Shown here: in pieces, positions 23,595 to 31,122 of the stretch
Layout of the letters: each line of letters opens with the position of its first letter
How positions within the stretch are numbered: the stretch's first letter is position 1
Origin: a virus
Reading direction: 5' to 3' (one strand)
Virus record (IMG/VR): IMGVR_UViG_3300035698_006160
Span: 1 to 33,019 of that record
DNA: 33,019 nucleotides
Program-made: the position numbers and the translations under genes
Notes under the pieces: generated by a model
Told to the model about the DNA's origin: nothing
The model's database searches: none
What the model saw: the letters and a program-made list of their open reading frames with translations, nothing else

Positions 23595-25678
23595 TGGCTT
23601 CACCGCTCAACCCACAACAGCAGCAGCAAGTCATAGGCATTGATGAACTATTTGCGCCGGCAGCATCCCTGCCAGCTCAAAATGCTATTCAGCCGGGTGA
23701 CATCTTTGGTGGCCAGACGATTGGGCCACCATCTGCCACTGCACCAAAGCTGCCAATGGGTGTGGGTGGTCGCAAGCCATTGAACCCATGGCAGTCATTT
23801 GTTTCATCTCTGCCATCCACAGAGGCCGGCCGCGTCAAGTACATGGCGCAAGAGCTATACCCCAGCATGCCAACTGACCAGGCCATGGAACGCTTCGGCT
23901 ATTCTGATGGCAAGCTGTATACGATAGATGAAGAGGGCAAGGCCTTCTATGTGAGGCCAGAGGCCTCAATGGACATCAAACGAGCTGGTGAGACTGCTGG
24001 CGCGGCTGTCAAAGATGCTGGTGACTGGCTGGCACCTATTGCCGGCACAGCTGCCTCAATATTCACACGCAGCCCAGCCAGGGTTGGTGGTGCTGGTGCG
24101 ATGGGGGAAGGCTTCAGGCAGGGGCTGTCAAAGCTGCTCACTGGTGAAGATATGGATGGCCAGGAGCGTGCCTTGCGTATTGCCGGCGCTGGTGCCCAGG
24201 AGGGTGTCAGCCAGGTGGTGGGTGATGTGGTTGCCAAGCGCGTTGGCCGGATGATCGGGACAGACTCACCCTATGACGTGCGCAGCAGCTTGACTGAAGC
24301 GGCACAGCGAAGGGGTATCAGACTCACCCCAGGTGAGGCCACAAACCACAGAGGCCTGCTACGTGAGCAGATGCTACTGCATAACACCACGCACGCTGAT
24401 GAGGTATTTGAAGACTTCTATAAGCTGCGCAATGGAGACATTGAAGGCGCGGTCTTTGATCTATTTGAGCAGATAGCACCCACTGAATCTGGCACACGTG
24501 TGATGGCAGAGCAGGGTGTGCAGGGTGCCAGAGCAGCTGTAGGCAAGGCCAGGGATACGCTACAGGCCCAGGCTGCCCCATACTATGAGAGAGTGCTGCA
24601 GACCAGGAATGTGATTGAGCCCCAGACAGCCGGCAAGCTCAATGGTGAGTTTGTGCTGGCAGAGCGGGTCTTTCAAGACCCACTTATGAAAGGCCTGATA
24701 AAGCGGGCCAGAAGAGACAAAGACTTTGGGCCCGGCATCAAAGAGATGGCTGACAATTCCATGCCAGTGGTGGATGTCACCAAAAAGTACATTGATGGCG
24801 AGATTGCAGCAGCCAAGCAGGCTGGCGACACCAACAGGGTGTTTATTCTGGAAGACGCCAAGAAGACCTTGATGTCAGTGGCAGACGCTGCTTTTCCTGA
24901 GTACAAATATGCACGCTCAATCTATGAGCACGGCATGAAGGGTGCGTCTGAGATTGAGAAGGGCCTGACAGGTCAGGTGGCCAGGCTTGATCACGAAAAG
25001 GTGACTAAGGCCGGCCGTGTGCTTTTTGGCCCAGGGTCATCAGCTCATGATGTCAAGATTGCACGTGAAGCCTTCAAGAAAGCTGATAAAACTGATGAAT
25101 GGAATCAGGTGGTCAGATCGCACCTGCAAGACCTTTTTGAAACAATGCCAGAATCATCAGTGGGCACAGTGCCCAACATTGGCGGGGCATATCGCAAAAT
25201 GATCTTCGGCAGCGCCAAAAAGCAGGCGATTGTGCAGGAGATGCTGAAAGATGTGCCGGGCGGTGCAGAGGCCATGCGTGAAGTCATGGACATACTCTAT
25301 GCCACTGGCCGGGCCATGAAGGGCAATTCATGGACTGCCTTTTTCCAGCAGGGTCAGAAAGAGCTGCGCCAGAAGGCCACAGGCCTTGGCCCCATTGCGC
25401 TTGAAAGCATTGAAGTGTGGAAGTCACCAAGCCGTGTGGCTTCATTCTGGGCTGACATGCAAGAGGGTAAATACGCAAAGAAAATGGCCAACATACTCAC
25501 CAGCCCTGATGGCATATCAAGACTGGGTGAGCTGCGCCAACTATCCAAGATGGGTGCCGGCAGTATCATTGGGCTGGCACATATTCTCACTGAGGCCGGT
25601 GATGACACAATTGATGGCTTAACGGGGGAAAGACCGGAAAACCGGCAACCCCAGATTTCCCCTGCGCTGCCACCATAA
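23594..25678 (+). CDS. Internal virion or DNA ejection protein C (694 aa)
   Basis: The 694-residue protein starts at GTG 23594, overlapping the previous TAG by one base. Residues 120-185 contain Ala/Gly-rich helices (GTAASIFTR, VGGAGAMGEGFRQGLSKLLTG). The middle (about 190-560) is a long helical domain with charged repeats, and RGIRLTPGEATNHRGLLREQ is a segment I associate with phage ejection proteins. It is the largest of three candidates in series, comparable with P22 gp7, gp20 and gp16. The last 30 residues are Pro-rich and disordered. Confidence 0.7.
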   Translation: MASPLNPQQQQQVIGIDELFAPAASLPAQNAIQPGDIFGGQTIGPPSATAPKLPMGVGGRKPLNPWQSFVSSLPSTEAGRVKYMAQELYPSMPTDQAMERFGYSDGKLYTIDEEGKAFYVRPEASMDIKRAGETAGAAVKDAGDWLAPIAGTAASIFTRSPARVGGAGAMGEGFRQGLSKLLTGEDMDGQERALRIAGAGAQEGVSQVVGDVVAKRVGRMIGTDSPYDVRSSLTEAAQRRGIRLTPGEATNHRGLLREQMLLHNTTHADEVFEDFYKLRNGDIEGAVFDLFEQIAPTESGTRVMAEQGVQGARAAVGKARDTLQAQAAPYYERVLQTRNVIEPQTAGKLNGEFVLAERVFQDPLMKGLIKRARRDKDFGPGIKEMADNSMPVVDVTKKYIDGEIAAAKQAGDTNRVFILEDAKKTLMSVADAAFPEYKYARSIYEHGMKGASEIEKGLTGQVARLDHEKVTKAGRVLFGPGSSAHDVKIAREAFKKADKTDEWNQVVRSHLQDLFETMPESSVGTVPNIGGAYRKMIFGSAKKQAIVQEMLKDVPGGAEAMREVMDILYATGRAMKGNSWTAFFQQGQKELRQKATGLGPIALESIEVWKSPSRVASFWADMQEGKYAKKMANILTSPDGISRLGELRQLSKMGAGSIIGLAHILTEAGDDTIDGLTGERPENRQPQISPALPP

Positions 25679-25703
25679 GGCCGGCCTTTGCGCTTGAGGG
25701 GGG

Positions 25704-25737
25704 CGGCTGCTGGGGTGTCAAAAAGCCCTGGCAGCCG
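25704..25737 (+). terminator. Hairpin between ejection and lysis genes, weak terminator
   Basis: CGGCTGC (25704-25710) pairs perfectly with GCAGCCG (25731-25737), with GGG/CCC inside. Only GTTTAT follows, so termination would be incomplete. A 12-base palindrome AAGGCCGGCCTT (25677-25688) overlaps the upstream stop. The 97-base gap may attenuate expression of the lysis genes. Confidence 0.4.
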
Positions 25738-25775
25738 GTTTATAGATCACAGTATGACCAGAAAGGCATACTGAT

Positions 25776-26156
25776 ATGGAAAAGCAGGTTGAGCCAGACG
25801 CTTGGCTGAGAATTGCGCAGTGGATTGAGGCTGTATTCGGGCCAGCAGGTCTAGTGCTGATTTTGGTGGTCTGTGCTCAATCATATATCATCTGGTGGGG
25901 CCTCCAATTCCTGACCAGTAAGCACCAGAAGGAATTGTATGGTGACCCATCTGACCCACGTGATGATGGCGGTGTCTATGGTCGCTGGGAAGATGAGAGA
26001 GAGAAGTGGCGAGCAGACATCAAAGAGGCTTTTGGACAAGCCACAGAGCTGGCAGCCGGTGTGGCTGATGGGCGGGTGTCTCTCACTGAGGCCATCACAA
26101 AGCTGATAATGGAAGTGAAATTTTTAAACCGCGGCAACCCGAAAAACGGAGCCTAG
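25776..26156 (+). CDS. Single-TM membrane protein, lysis region (126 aa)
   Basis: One clear membrane helix spans residues 21-46 (FGPAGLVLILVVCAQSYIIWWGLQFL), followed by a long charged soluble part with a helix (WEDEREKWRADIKEAFGQATELAAG). A C-terminal cytoplasmic helix end is likely. Its place before the endolysin makes it a candidate holin, pinholin partner or holin regulator, although the soluble tail is longer than usual for a holin. ATG 25776 is preceded by a weak site (AGAAAGG). Confidence 0.6.
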   Translation: MEKQVEPDAWLRIAQWIEAVFGPAGLVLILVVCAQSYIIWWGLQFLTSKHQKELYGDPSDPRDDGGVYGRWEDEREKWRADIKEAFGQATELAAGVADGRVSLTEAITKLIMEVKFLNRGNPKNGA

Positions 26157-26158
26157 CA

Positions 26159-26398
26159 ATGCTGGCACAGCAGCAAGCCAAGATCACAGAGCGCAGGTCA
26201 AAAGACCGCCTTGAAGATGATGAAGAGCACCGCAAGATGGAGCATATGAAGCGCCAAGCGCGTGAAAAGATGGCGCACCAGAGGGTGGCGGCAAAGACAA
26301 ATGTGATTGCAATAGGTGAGCTGCACACGGCAATCAAAGAATCCTGCAAGTGTGGAAAATGTGGCCCACAAGAATTGATTGAATCCACAGGGCTGTGA
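26159..26398 (+). CDS. Charged coiled-coil protein with CxCxxC end (79 aa)
   Basis: The 79-residue product starts two bases after the previous stop. The first 45 residues form a strongly charged helix (RRSKDRLEDDEEHRKMEHMKRQAREK), probably coiled coil. The end has CKCGKCG, a CxCxxC cluster that could bind zinc or form disulfides. It lies between the membrane protein and the endolysin, so a lysis-timing or virion role is possible. No family recognised. Confidence 0.55.
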   Translation: MLAQQQAKITERRSKDRLEDDEEHRKMEHMKRQAREKMAHQRVAAKTNVIAIGELHTAIKESCKCGKCGPQELIESTGL

Positions 26399-26436
26399 TA
26401 TAAGGCAGCAACTGAAGCAACCCATGGAGACTGACT

Positions 26437-26907
26437 ATGGCTTTCAAATTGGGCCCCAATTCACTTGCAGAACTTGATGGCGTACACCCAAAAATGGTGC
26501 GCTTGGTCAAGGGTGTCATAAAAATCACAGATGTTGACTTCTCTGTGCATGATGGCCTGCGGGATCTTGCCACGCAAAAAAGATATGTGACTGATGGGGT
26601 GTCAAAGACACTCAATTCAATGCACTTGCCCCAGGAAGATACCTATGGGCACGCAGCAGACCTTGTGCCGTACATTGGCAAAAAGCTGCGCTGGGAATGG
26701 CCCCCAATATTCAAAGTCATCACCGCGGTGCGCACAGTAGCCATTGATCTGGCTGTGCCCATCATCTGGGGTGGTGTCTGGGATAAGCGATTGAATGACC
26801 TTGAAGTGGGCACCTGGGAAGACCTCAGAGACCGCATGCTGGAATATAACGCCAGGCACCCGGGCAAAGACTTCAATGATGGGCCCCACATACAGCTTGA
26901 TCTATAA
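26437..26907 (+). CDS. Endolysin, M15 (VanY-like) peptidase
   Basis: The 156-residue protein follows the phage L-Ala-D-Glu peptidase layout: LDGVHPKMVRLV, DFSVHDGLRDLATQ, SKTLNSMH, GHAADLVPY, WEWPP, IIWGGVWD and DGPHIQLDL. Expected zinc ligands are His63 (or His72), Asp75 and His151. It would cut the peptide stems of peptidoglycan. There is no signal peptide, so it needs a holin. One oddity is that about five extra residues (within PQEDTY) separate the SMH histidine from GHAAD, where typical relatives read H-x6-D. The spanin gene starts on the next base after the stop. Confidence 0.85.
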   Translation: MAFKLGPNSLAELDGVHPKMVRLVKGVIKITDVDFSVHDGLRDLATQKRYVTDGVSKTLNSMHLPQEDTYGHAADLVPYIGKKLRWEWPPIFKVITAVRTVAIDLAVPIIWGGVWDKRLNDLEVGTWEDLRDRMLEYNARHPGKDFNDGPHIQLDL

Positions 26908-27399
26908 ATGCCAGGCATGGGCTACCTTGTCGTAGGCAGTGCCTTTGCCATAGCCCTGCTCATAGCATTGCTAGGCTTTAAAGATTGGCAAGGCCGGCAG
27001 GACATGCTGACAATAGGTGAGCTGCGTGGCCAGGTTGCTGGCTTGCAGGCCACTATCACATTCAAAGACCAGGCAGATGCGATATTGAAGGATGCCAGCA
27101 ACCAGCTGGCTGACTTTATGGCAGAGGCCAATACCCGCACATTCAATGATGGCATTGCTGCCCTGGCCCAGACTGAAAGGCTGCTCTATGACAATTCAAT
27201 CAATCCGGTGGCTGCCGGTGATCTTATGCGCAATGATAGGCTTGCAAGGCTGTGCAGATATAATGCCGTTGACCCGGCCTGTGCCCGTATTGCCAGGCCC
27301 ACCAGTGGTGTTGATACCGCGGCCGGTGCCGATAGTAGACCCCCAGGTGCAGCAGCACAGCCCACAGACAGCGAGGTTGAGCCAGCAGCTGTGCGATGA
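26908..27399 (+). CDS. Inner-membrane spanin (Rz-like)
   Basis: ATG 26908 immediately follows the endolysin stop. The 163-residue protein has an N-terminal membrane anchor (residues 5-24, GYLVVGSAFAIALLIALLGF). A periplasmic helical part follows (ELRGQVAGLQATITFKDQAD) and then a Pro/Ala-rich tail. This is the layout of Rz-type i-spanins, which span the periplasm with an outer-membrane partner and fuse the two membranes. The partner gene is embedded in another frame from 27188. It shows that the host is Gram-negative. Confidence 0.75.
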   Translation: MPGMGYLVVGSAFAIALLIALLGFKDWQGRQDMLTIGELRGQVAGLQATITFKDQADAILKDASNQLADFMAEANTRTFNDGIAALAQTERLLYDNSINPVAAGDLMRNDRLARLCRYNAVDPACARIARPTSGVDTAAGADSRPPGAAAQPTDSEVEPAAVR

Positions 27400-27631
27400 T
27401 TCCAGCATCATTGCCCCAGATGGTGACACCATCATTGAAGGCACTGGTGACCCCGCGCATTGTAACTACAAGCTGTCATGCTATGGCACGCTGGACTGGC
27501 AGCAGCGTGATGCGTATGAAAACGCTGTAGTTGCGCAGAACGCCATTCTGCGCAACAGCATCAGAACTATCTTGGATGCCTGGCAGCTCATGGCTGATCA
27601 GGTCAACCAGATCAATGGAGTAACACAATGA
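27188..27631 (+). CDS. Outer-membrane lipoprotein spanin (Rz1-like), extended
   Basis: From ATG 27188 (GAAAGG site upstream) the protein starts with a signal peptide and lipobox LQGC (residues 19-22). A Pro-rich segment follows (RPVPVLPGPPVVLIPRPVPI), the hallmark of o-spanins. The first 212 bases overlap the i-spanin gene in another frame. At 147 residues it is longer than typical Rz1 proteins. The added C-terminal 80 residues contain three Cys (LCDDSS, AHCNYKLSC) and a helix (DWQQRDAYENAVVAQNAILRN). A longer frame from 27092 lacks the leading signal peptide and is rejected. The extra part is unexplained. Confidence 0.75.
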   Translation: MTIQSIRWLPVILCAMIGLQGCADIMPLTRPVPVLPGPPVVLIPRPVPIVDPQVQQHSPQTARLSQQLCDDSSIIAPDGDTIIEGTGDPAHCNYKLSCYGTLDWQQRDAYENAVVAQNAILRNSIRTILDAWQLMADQVNQINGVTQ

Positions 27632-28167
27632 CACCATCTATTTTTGCTGGGCTGCTTGGGGCAGCCATTCTCTTTGCGCTGCGCAATGACACTGAAGAGC
27701 AATTCAAGGGCGTGACCTTTGGCAGAGCTGTATGGCTTGCCCTGTCTCTGGCGCTGGCTGGCTTTCTATCCTTCCAGGTTGTGGGTGGTGATGTGGTCCG
27801 CACATGCGCTGCCATAGCCCTGTTTGCCTTTATGTGGTCCGCTGGTCACAATTTCACACTGAGGGGCCCACAGCAGGACATTAGGCGCATATCACCCATC
27901 TTGTCAGTGGTCCTGATGATTTGGCCCACTACGTTTGGCAACGTGACAATGGGCTGGCACCGCTGGCTGGCTGCTAACTTCATCAGGTACTGCCTGCCGG
28001 CCATTGGGCTGGCTTTCGTGTACCGTGACCCCATATATGCCCTTGTGGGCCCCATGATTGTGGCGGGGTATTGGCCGGTGGGTCACTGGGCTGATGACAT
28101 CATCAAGGTCAAGTCAAAGTTTATCGGGGCAGCTCTAGCCGGCTTCTCTGCATACTTCATGATCTGA
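27628..28167 (+). CDS. Multi-pass membrane protein (179 aa), possible holin
   Basis: The protein overlaps the o-spanin stop as ATGA and has about five to six hydrophobic segments (near residues 4-18, 34-52, 58-72, 90-106, 116-133, 136-152 and 164-179). It has a few internal charged loops (KSK near 161). Downstream of spanins, in a lysis block, a holin or membrane-associated accessory is plausible, but it has more membrane passes than most holins. Another possibility is a superinfection or host-modifying membrane protein. No family motif is recognised. Confidence 0.6.
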   Translation: MTPSIFAGLLGAAILFALRNDTEEQFKGVTFGRAVWLALSLALAGFLSFQVVGGDVVRTCAAIALFAFMWSAGHNFTLRGPQQDIRRISPILSVVLMIWPTTFGNVTMGWHRWLAANFIRYCLPAIGLAFVYRDPIYALVGPMIVAGYWPVGHWADDIIKVKSKFIGAALAGFSAYFMI

Positions 28168-28274
28168 TGGTCAAGCCCCACGTGGATATGAAGACAGCAG
28201 ACGGAAAAGTGGTGCCGTGGCTGTGTTCCCAGAGCGATCTACTGGCAGATGACTGGGAACTGGTGCCAGAGTAA
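28167..28274 (+). CDS. Microprotein resembling the C-terminal part of Tad2/DUF2829
   Basis: A 35-codon frame starts at ATG 28167, sharing one base with the upstream stop (TGATG), so translation may be coupled. The product contains HVDMKTADGKVVPWLCSQ, then SDLLADDWELVPE. This is the C-terminal signature of DUF2829 (Tad2-like) proteins, which usually read MKTADG..VPW.aSQ.D.LA.DWE. Full-length members have about 80-100 residues and bind cyclic ADP-ribose-type signals to block Thoeris defence. Here the N-terminal half is missing; the preceding gene is unrelated. It may be a remnant, a minimal fold or a chance retention. Confidence 0.6.
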   Translation: MVKPHVDMKTADGKVVPWLCSQSDLLADDWELVPE

Positions 28275-28297
28275 AATTGAAAAGAGCGGATCACCCT

Positions 28298-28317
28298 ACC
28301 TGTCAGGCCTGACAGGT
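28298..28317. other. Perfect 20-bp palindrome
   Basis: ACCTGTCAGG followed by its reverse complement CCTGACAGGT, without a spacer. It lies 23 bases after the microprotein stop and 50 bases before the terminator. It has no T-run. A palindrome without loop suits a binding site for a dimeric protein better than an RNA hairpin. Confidence 0.6.
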
Positions 28318-28367
28318 GCCAGAATGACATTGGATGGCGTACAGATTCGGCTCTGTGATCTAAACTA

Positions 28368-28398
28368 TGGGGCCCTGTTATGGGGCCCCACTTCTTTT
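28368..28398 (+). terminator. Terminator between convergent operons
   Basis: TGGGGCC (28368-28374) pairs with GGCCCCA (28384-28390) around a 9-base loop, followed by CTTCTTTT. It ends the rightward late operon. On the other strand the hairpin overlaps the end of the leftward winged-helix gene (stop at 28378-28380), so it may also work leftward, although the T-run there is poor. Confidence 0.7.
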
Positions 28399-28686
28399 GA
28401 GCATATAGAGCCACGTGCCGGTTGAAGGTTCACTGCGCTGCCGGCTGACCTGGTATCCCCCAAAGCGGTCTTTTCTCAGATCGCGCAAGCGTGCAGAGAC
28501 AGATGATTCAGGGTCACCAGTGGCTTCAGAGATTTGATGGAGTGTGCGCCACTTTCCGTCAATCATCAGGTCATAGACGCGGCCTATTTGCTTTGTCAGG
28601 CGGTCATGATCAAGGGCTGGGTCAAAGGTCTCACCATCAAAGGTTGGACCAATCTTCTGGTCAAACAAGTCAGTTTGCATGTCCAT
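28378..28686 (-). CDS. Small winged-helix/HTH protein, last gene of leftward operon
   Basis: From ATG at 28686 the product has 102 residues; a GTG one codon upstream (28689) is equally possible. Residues about 35-75 form a helix-turn-helix or winged-helix (YDLMIDGKWRTLHQISEATG, DPESSVSARLRDLRKDRFGG), a pattern of small phage DNA-binding proteins. The N-terminal 30 residues are acidic. It is coupled to the DUF1367 gene (TGATG). A regulator or a recombination accessory fits the operon. Its target is unknown. Confidence 0.65.
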   Translation of the reverse strand: MDMQTDLFDQKIGPTFDGETFDPALDHDRLTKQIGRVYDLMIDGKWRTLHQISEATGDPESSVSARLRDLRKDRFGGYQVSRQRSEPSTGTWLYMLKRSGAP

Positions 28687-29162
28687 CACCCCAGCATCTC
28701 ATTGGCTTCATTCAACAGCGCCCTGCTATCAAGGCCAGGTATGATCACGCCACAGATGTACTCAATGGCCTTGGCAAAGAAGGGGTCAAATTGTGCCTGT
28801 GGCATAGATTTGTAGCTGATGGATTTAGCCACGCAATAGGTCAGGGATTGACCCACATCAAACAGGCCTTCAGATTGAGCTGCCATGGCCTCAGTGGCCA
28901 CAATGACCCTGTAGTCAGCGTGACCCACGGCAATCTTAACATGCTCTGCCAGTGCCTCTTTGTTTGGGTAGACTTCTTGTGCATCAGCCACCAGGGTCAT
29001 GACTGCCCAGAAAAGCCTGTGCTGGCCAGCGTTGCGTGACCTTTTGAGCACTACTTCATATTCAAGGCCGGGCTTGAGTTTCGCAATGGCTTCTCTGCCT
29101 TCATCATCTAAGGCATGCAGCCTGCACTGGTTGTCACGTTTAACAAAAAGATTGAAAGCCAT
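28686..29162 (-). CDS. DUF1367 family phage protein
   Basis: The 158-residue protein begins MAFNLFVKRDNQCRLHALDDEG. It continues EYEVVLKRSRNAGQHRLFWAVMTL, then a helical C-terminal part with KSISYKSMPQAQFDPFFAKA. This agrees with DUF1367, a phage protein frequent in recombination and replication operons next to ninB-like genes. A GGAG site precedes the start. The molecular role is not established. It lies downstream of a terminator-like hairpin after the SSB gene, so it may be expressed at a lower level. Confidence 0.75.
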   Translation of the reverse strand: MAFNLFVKRDNQCRLHALDDEGREAIAKLKPGLEYEVVLKRSRNAGQHRLFWAVMTLVADAQEVYPNKEALAEHVKIAVGHADYRVIVATEAMAAQSEGLFDVGQSLTYCVAKSISYKSMPQAQFDPFFAKAIEYICGVIIPGLDSRALLNEANEMLG

Positions 29163-29179
29163 GGTCAGTCTCCATCATG

Positions 29180-29207
29180 AAAAATGGTGGCAGGCCTTTC
29201 ACCTGCC
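29180..29207 (-). terminator. Attenuator-like hairpin after the SSB gene
   Basis: Read on the minus strand, GGCAGG (29207-29202) pairs with CCTGCC (29194-29189) around a TGAAAGG loop. Four bases later comes TTTTT (29184-29180). It lies 13 bases after the SSB stop and before the DUF1367 ribosome site. The gap between stem and T-run makes it a partial terminator at best. Confidence 0.5.
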
Positions 29208-29219
29208 TGGTGTTATTTG

Positions 29220-29645
29220 CTAGAATGGAATGTCATCATCCATGTCAGCGGGGGGCTCACTATCCCAGCCAGAATCATCAGAGCTGGTGCCGGCATCACG
29301 CGGCCGACTATCCAGCATATCCAGCTTTGCGTTAAAGCCCTGCAGCACAATCTCTGTGCTGTACTTGTCATTGCCTTTCTGATCTTCCCACTTGCGGGTT
29401 TGCAGCTGACCCTCAACATAGACCTTGGACCCCTTGCGCACATACTGCTCAACCACGCCAGCCAGGGCGCCGAATATGACCACGCGGTGCCATTCAGTCT
29501 TTTCCCGCTTCTCGCCGGTCTGCTTGTCTTTCCACTTCTGGCTGGTAGCGATAGAAAAATTGGCAACCTTGACCCCGTTCTGAGTGGTTCTGATTTCGGG
29601 GTCTCTGCCCAGTTTTCCAATCAAGATAACCTTGTTGATACTCAT
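29220..29645 (-). CDS. ssb: Single-stranded DNA-binding protein
   Basis: The 141-residue protein opens with the SSB OB-fold signature: [57 protein letters not shown]. After a disordered, acidic linker ([15 protein letters not shown]) it ends with DDDIPF, the acidic tip that recruits partner proteins. It coats single strands during replication and Erf-mediated annealing. The ATG overlaps the upstream stop as ATGA. The length is shorter than host SSBs (about 170-180). Confidence 0.95.
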   Translation of the reverse strand: MSINKVILIGKLGRDPEIRTTQNGVKVANFSIATSQKWKDKQTGEKREKTEWHRVVIFGALAGVVEQYVRKGSKVYVEGQLQTRKWEDQKGNDKYSTEIVLQGFNAKLDMLDSRPRDAGTSSDDSGWDSEPPADMDDDIPF

Positions 29646-30361
29646 AGCTTTTTCACTTCCTGTGCTTTAATGCCTGGCGCTTTGATAGGGCCACCTTTGG
29701 CGGCTTTGACATGCTTGTCGGCCAGTTTCTGCAAGACAGCGACCACATCAGGGTGGTCTTTGAAATGCTCAAATAGCTTGTCAATGTCAGTGATGACCGC
29801 GGTGCGTACAGTCTTCAGGCCCATGGCCCGGCTGCTGCCACCACGCAACTGGCCAGCCTGCTTGGTTTCCACCACAGCTGCCTTGGCTACTGCCAAAGCC
29901 TCAACAGCCACTGCCGTGGTCTGCTCAAGGTCATCATCATCATCAAGCACTGGGTCATGGCTTTCAGCTGCTGCTTCAGCCTCTTCAGCCAGGCGCAGGG
30001 CTTCAGCTTCAGCAAGGCGCTGGGCTTCATCTGCCTTGCGCTGCTGTTCATTCAAGAAGGCAGTGACATGGGCTTTGACCTTTTTGCCCTTGTCATTGAT
30101 CTTGGCAATTAACGGCTTGAATTTGTCATCTATATCCCGGCCGGCATCAAGGTGAGGCTGCTTCTCTGCTTTGTGGGAAGCCTCAAGGCCTTGCCTGAAT
30201 TTGCCAGCATCCACCAGGATCTTGTGCATAGAATTCTGGTTGAGCGTGGTGACTGGCTCACCCAGCAATGCGTCAAGTTTTTCAACCCATTCATCAGCTT
30301 GCTCTTTGACTGTTGCTGCGGGTGGTTGGTTGTGGCCTATGCCTGCTGTGGCGTCCATCAT
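29642..30361 (-). CDS. GIGHNQPP-type phage protein with coiled-coil region
   Basis: The 239-residue protein carries GIGHNQPP (residues 7-14), an N-terminal tag of a phage family I know mainly from Alphaproteobacteria. It continues with helices ([32 protein letters not shown]), a long charged coiled coil (about 115-155, with [19 protein letters not shown]) and a C-terminal helix. It sits between the Erf and SSB genes with ATGA overlaps on both sides. A role in recombination or as an SSB or Erf accessory is inferred. Function is not established. Confidence 0.75.
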   Translation of the reverse strand: MMDATAGIGHNQPPAATVKEQADEWVEKLDALLGEPVTTLNQNSMHKILVDAGKFRQGLEASHKAEKQPHLDAGRDIDDKFKPLIAKINDKGKKVKAHVTAFLNEQQRKADEAQRLAEAEALRLAEEAEAAAESHDPVLDDDDDLEQTTAVAVEALAVAKAAVVETKQAGQLRGGSSRAMGLKTVRTAVITDIDKLFEHFKDHPDVVAVLQKLADKHVKAAKGGPIKAPGIKAQEVKKL

Positions 30362-31110
30362 TGTACTCCCTTGTTGATAAGTGATTGCTTGAACTCAGCG
30401 TATGACTGGTTGAAGTCATTGCGCCATATGGTTGGCAGCGCATCTATGCGCTTTTTGGCCTGGGTGGCCCATGCCAAGAGCTGGTCTTCAGTGGTGTTGC
30501 TCTGCATCTCTTTTTTCAAGACTTCCAGGGCATCGCTGGCATCTTTCTTGGCCAGCTCTTTTGTGGCTGGCGCTGCCGGCGCTGTGGCTTTTGGTGCTGA
30601 CTTCTTGGCAGGTGGCTTGCTGCCTTCATCTGCGCCAGTCTCAAGACCCAGTGCCTTCAGCAGCCCCATCTTGATGGCATAGCTGACAGCCATGCCTGGC
30701 CCCTTGTCGCTGTCATCCACACCAAAGCCCAGGCAAGGCACCTCAATGTAGTCAGCAGGGGTGTCAATGCTGGCAAAACGCAAATCGAGCTCAACCTGGG
30801 TGCAATTGCCGGACTGATTAAAAGTCTGATTTTGTGGGTAGCAGATCACCCCCACTTTTGTCAGCTCAGGTCTCACCAGCTTGGTGACAGAATCATGGGT
30901 CACATATGAGAAGCCCAGGCCCCCAGCGTCTGACTGGGTGCGCTCAACATAAGTGATGGCCTGGCACACCAGGTGCAAGCGCTCATGAATATTCAGGGTA
31001 GGGTCATGGGGCTTTGTGATCTTGGTGCCCTGCACACGTTCCGGCACAGTGGCCTTGGTGGCAGTCTTTTTGGCGGTGGTCTTTTTGGTGGCGGTTTTCT
31101 TGGCAGCCAT
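30358..31110 (-). CDS. erf: Erf-family single-strand annealing protein with basic tail
   Basis: The 250-residue protein belongs to the ERF recombinase family: HERLHLVCQAITYVERTQSD, FSYVTHDSVTKLVRPELTK, VGVICYPQ, and the conserved VDDSDKGPGMAVSYAIKMGLLKALGLETG. Erf promotes annealing of complementary single strands and, in P22, circularisation of the injected DNA. The first 21 residues are AAKKTATKKTTAKKTATKA-like, a histone H1-style Lys/Thr/Ala tail that I do not expect in the family. The last part (about 172-200) is another Lys/Ala-rich linker. Its presence suggests circularly permuted, terminally redundant packaging. Confidence 0.9.
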   Translation of the reverse strand: MAAKKTATKKTTAKKTATKATVPERVQGTKITKPHDPTLNIHERLHLVCQAITYVERTQSDAGGLGFSYVTHDSVTKLVRPELTKVGVICYPQNQTFNQSGNCTQVELDLRFASIDTPADYIEVPCLGFGVDDSDKGPGMAVSYAIKMGLLKALGLETGADEGSKPPAKKSAPKATAPAAPATKELAKKDASDALEVLKKEMQSNTTEDQLLAWATQAKKRIDALPTIWRNDFNQSYAEFKQSLINKGVQ

Positions 31111-31122
31111 GGTGGCTTTCTC

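Noticed and set aside
28322-28423. Small plus-strand frame after the Tad2-like microprotein
   Set aside because: It crosses the terminator hairpin and runs antisense into the winged-helix gene. No ribosome site.
29184-30155. Long open frame (323 codons) on the plus strand
   Set aside because: It lies opposite the SSB and GIGHNQPP genes, and the residues are low-complexity shadows (Ser/Ala runs opposite charged repeats).
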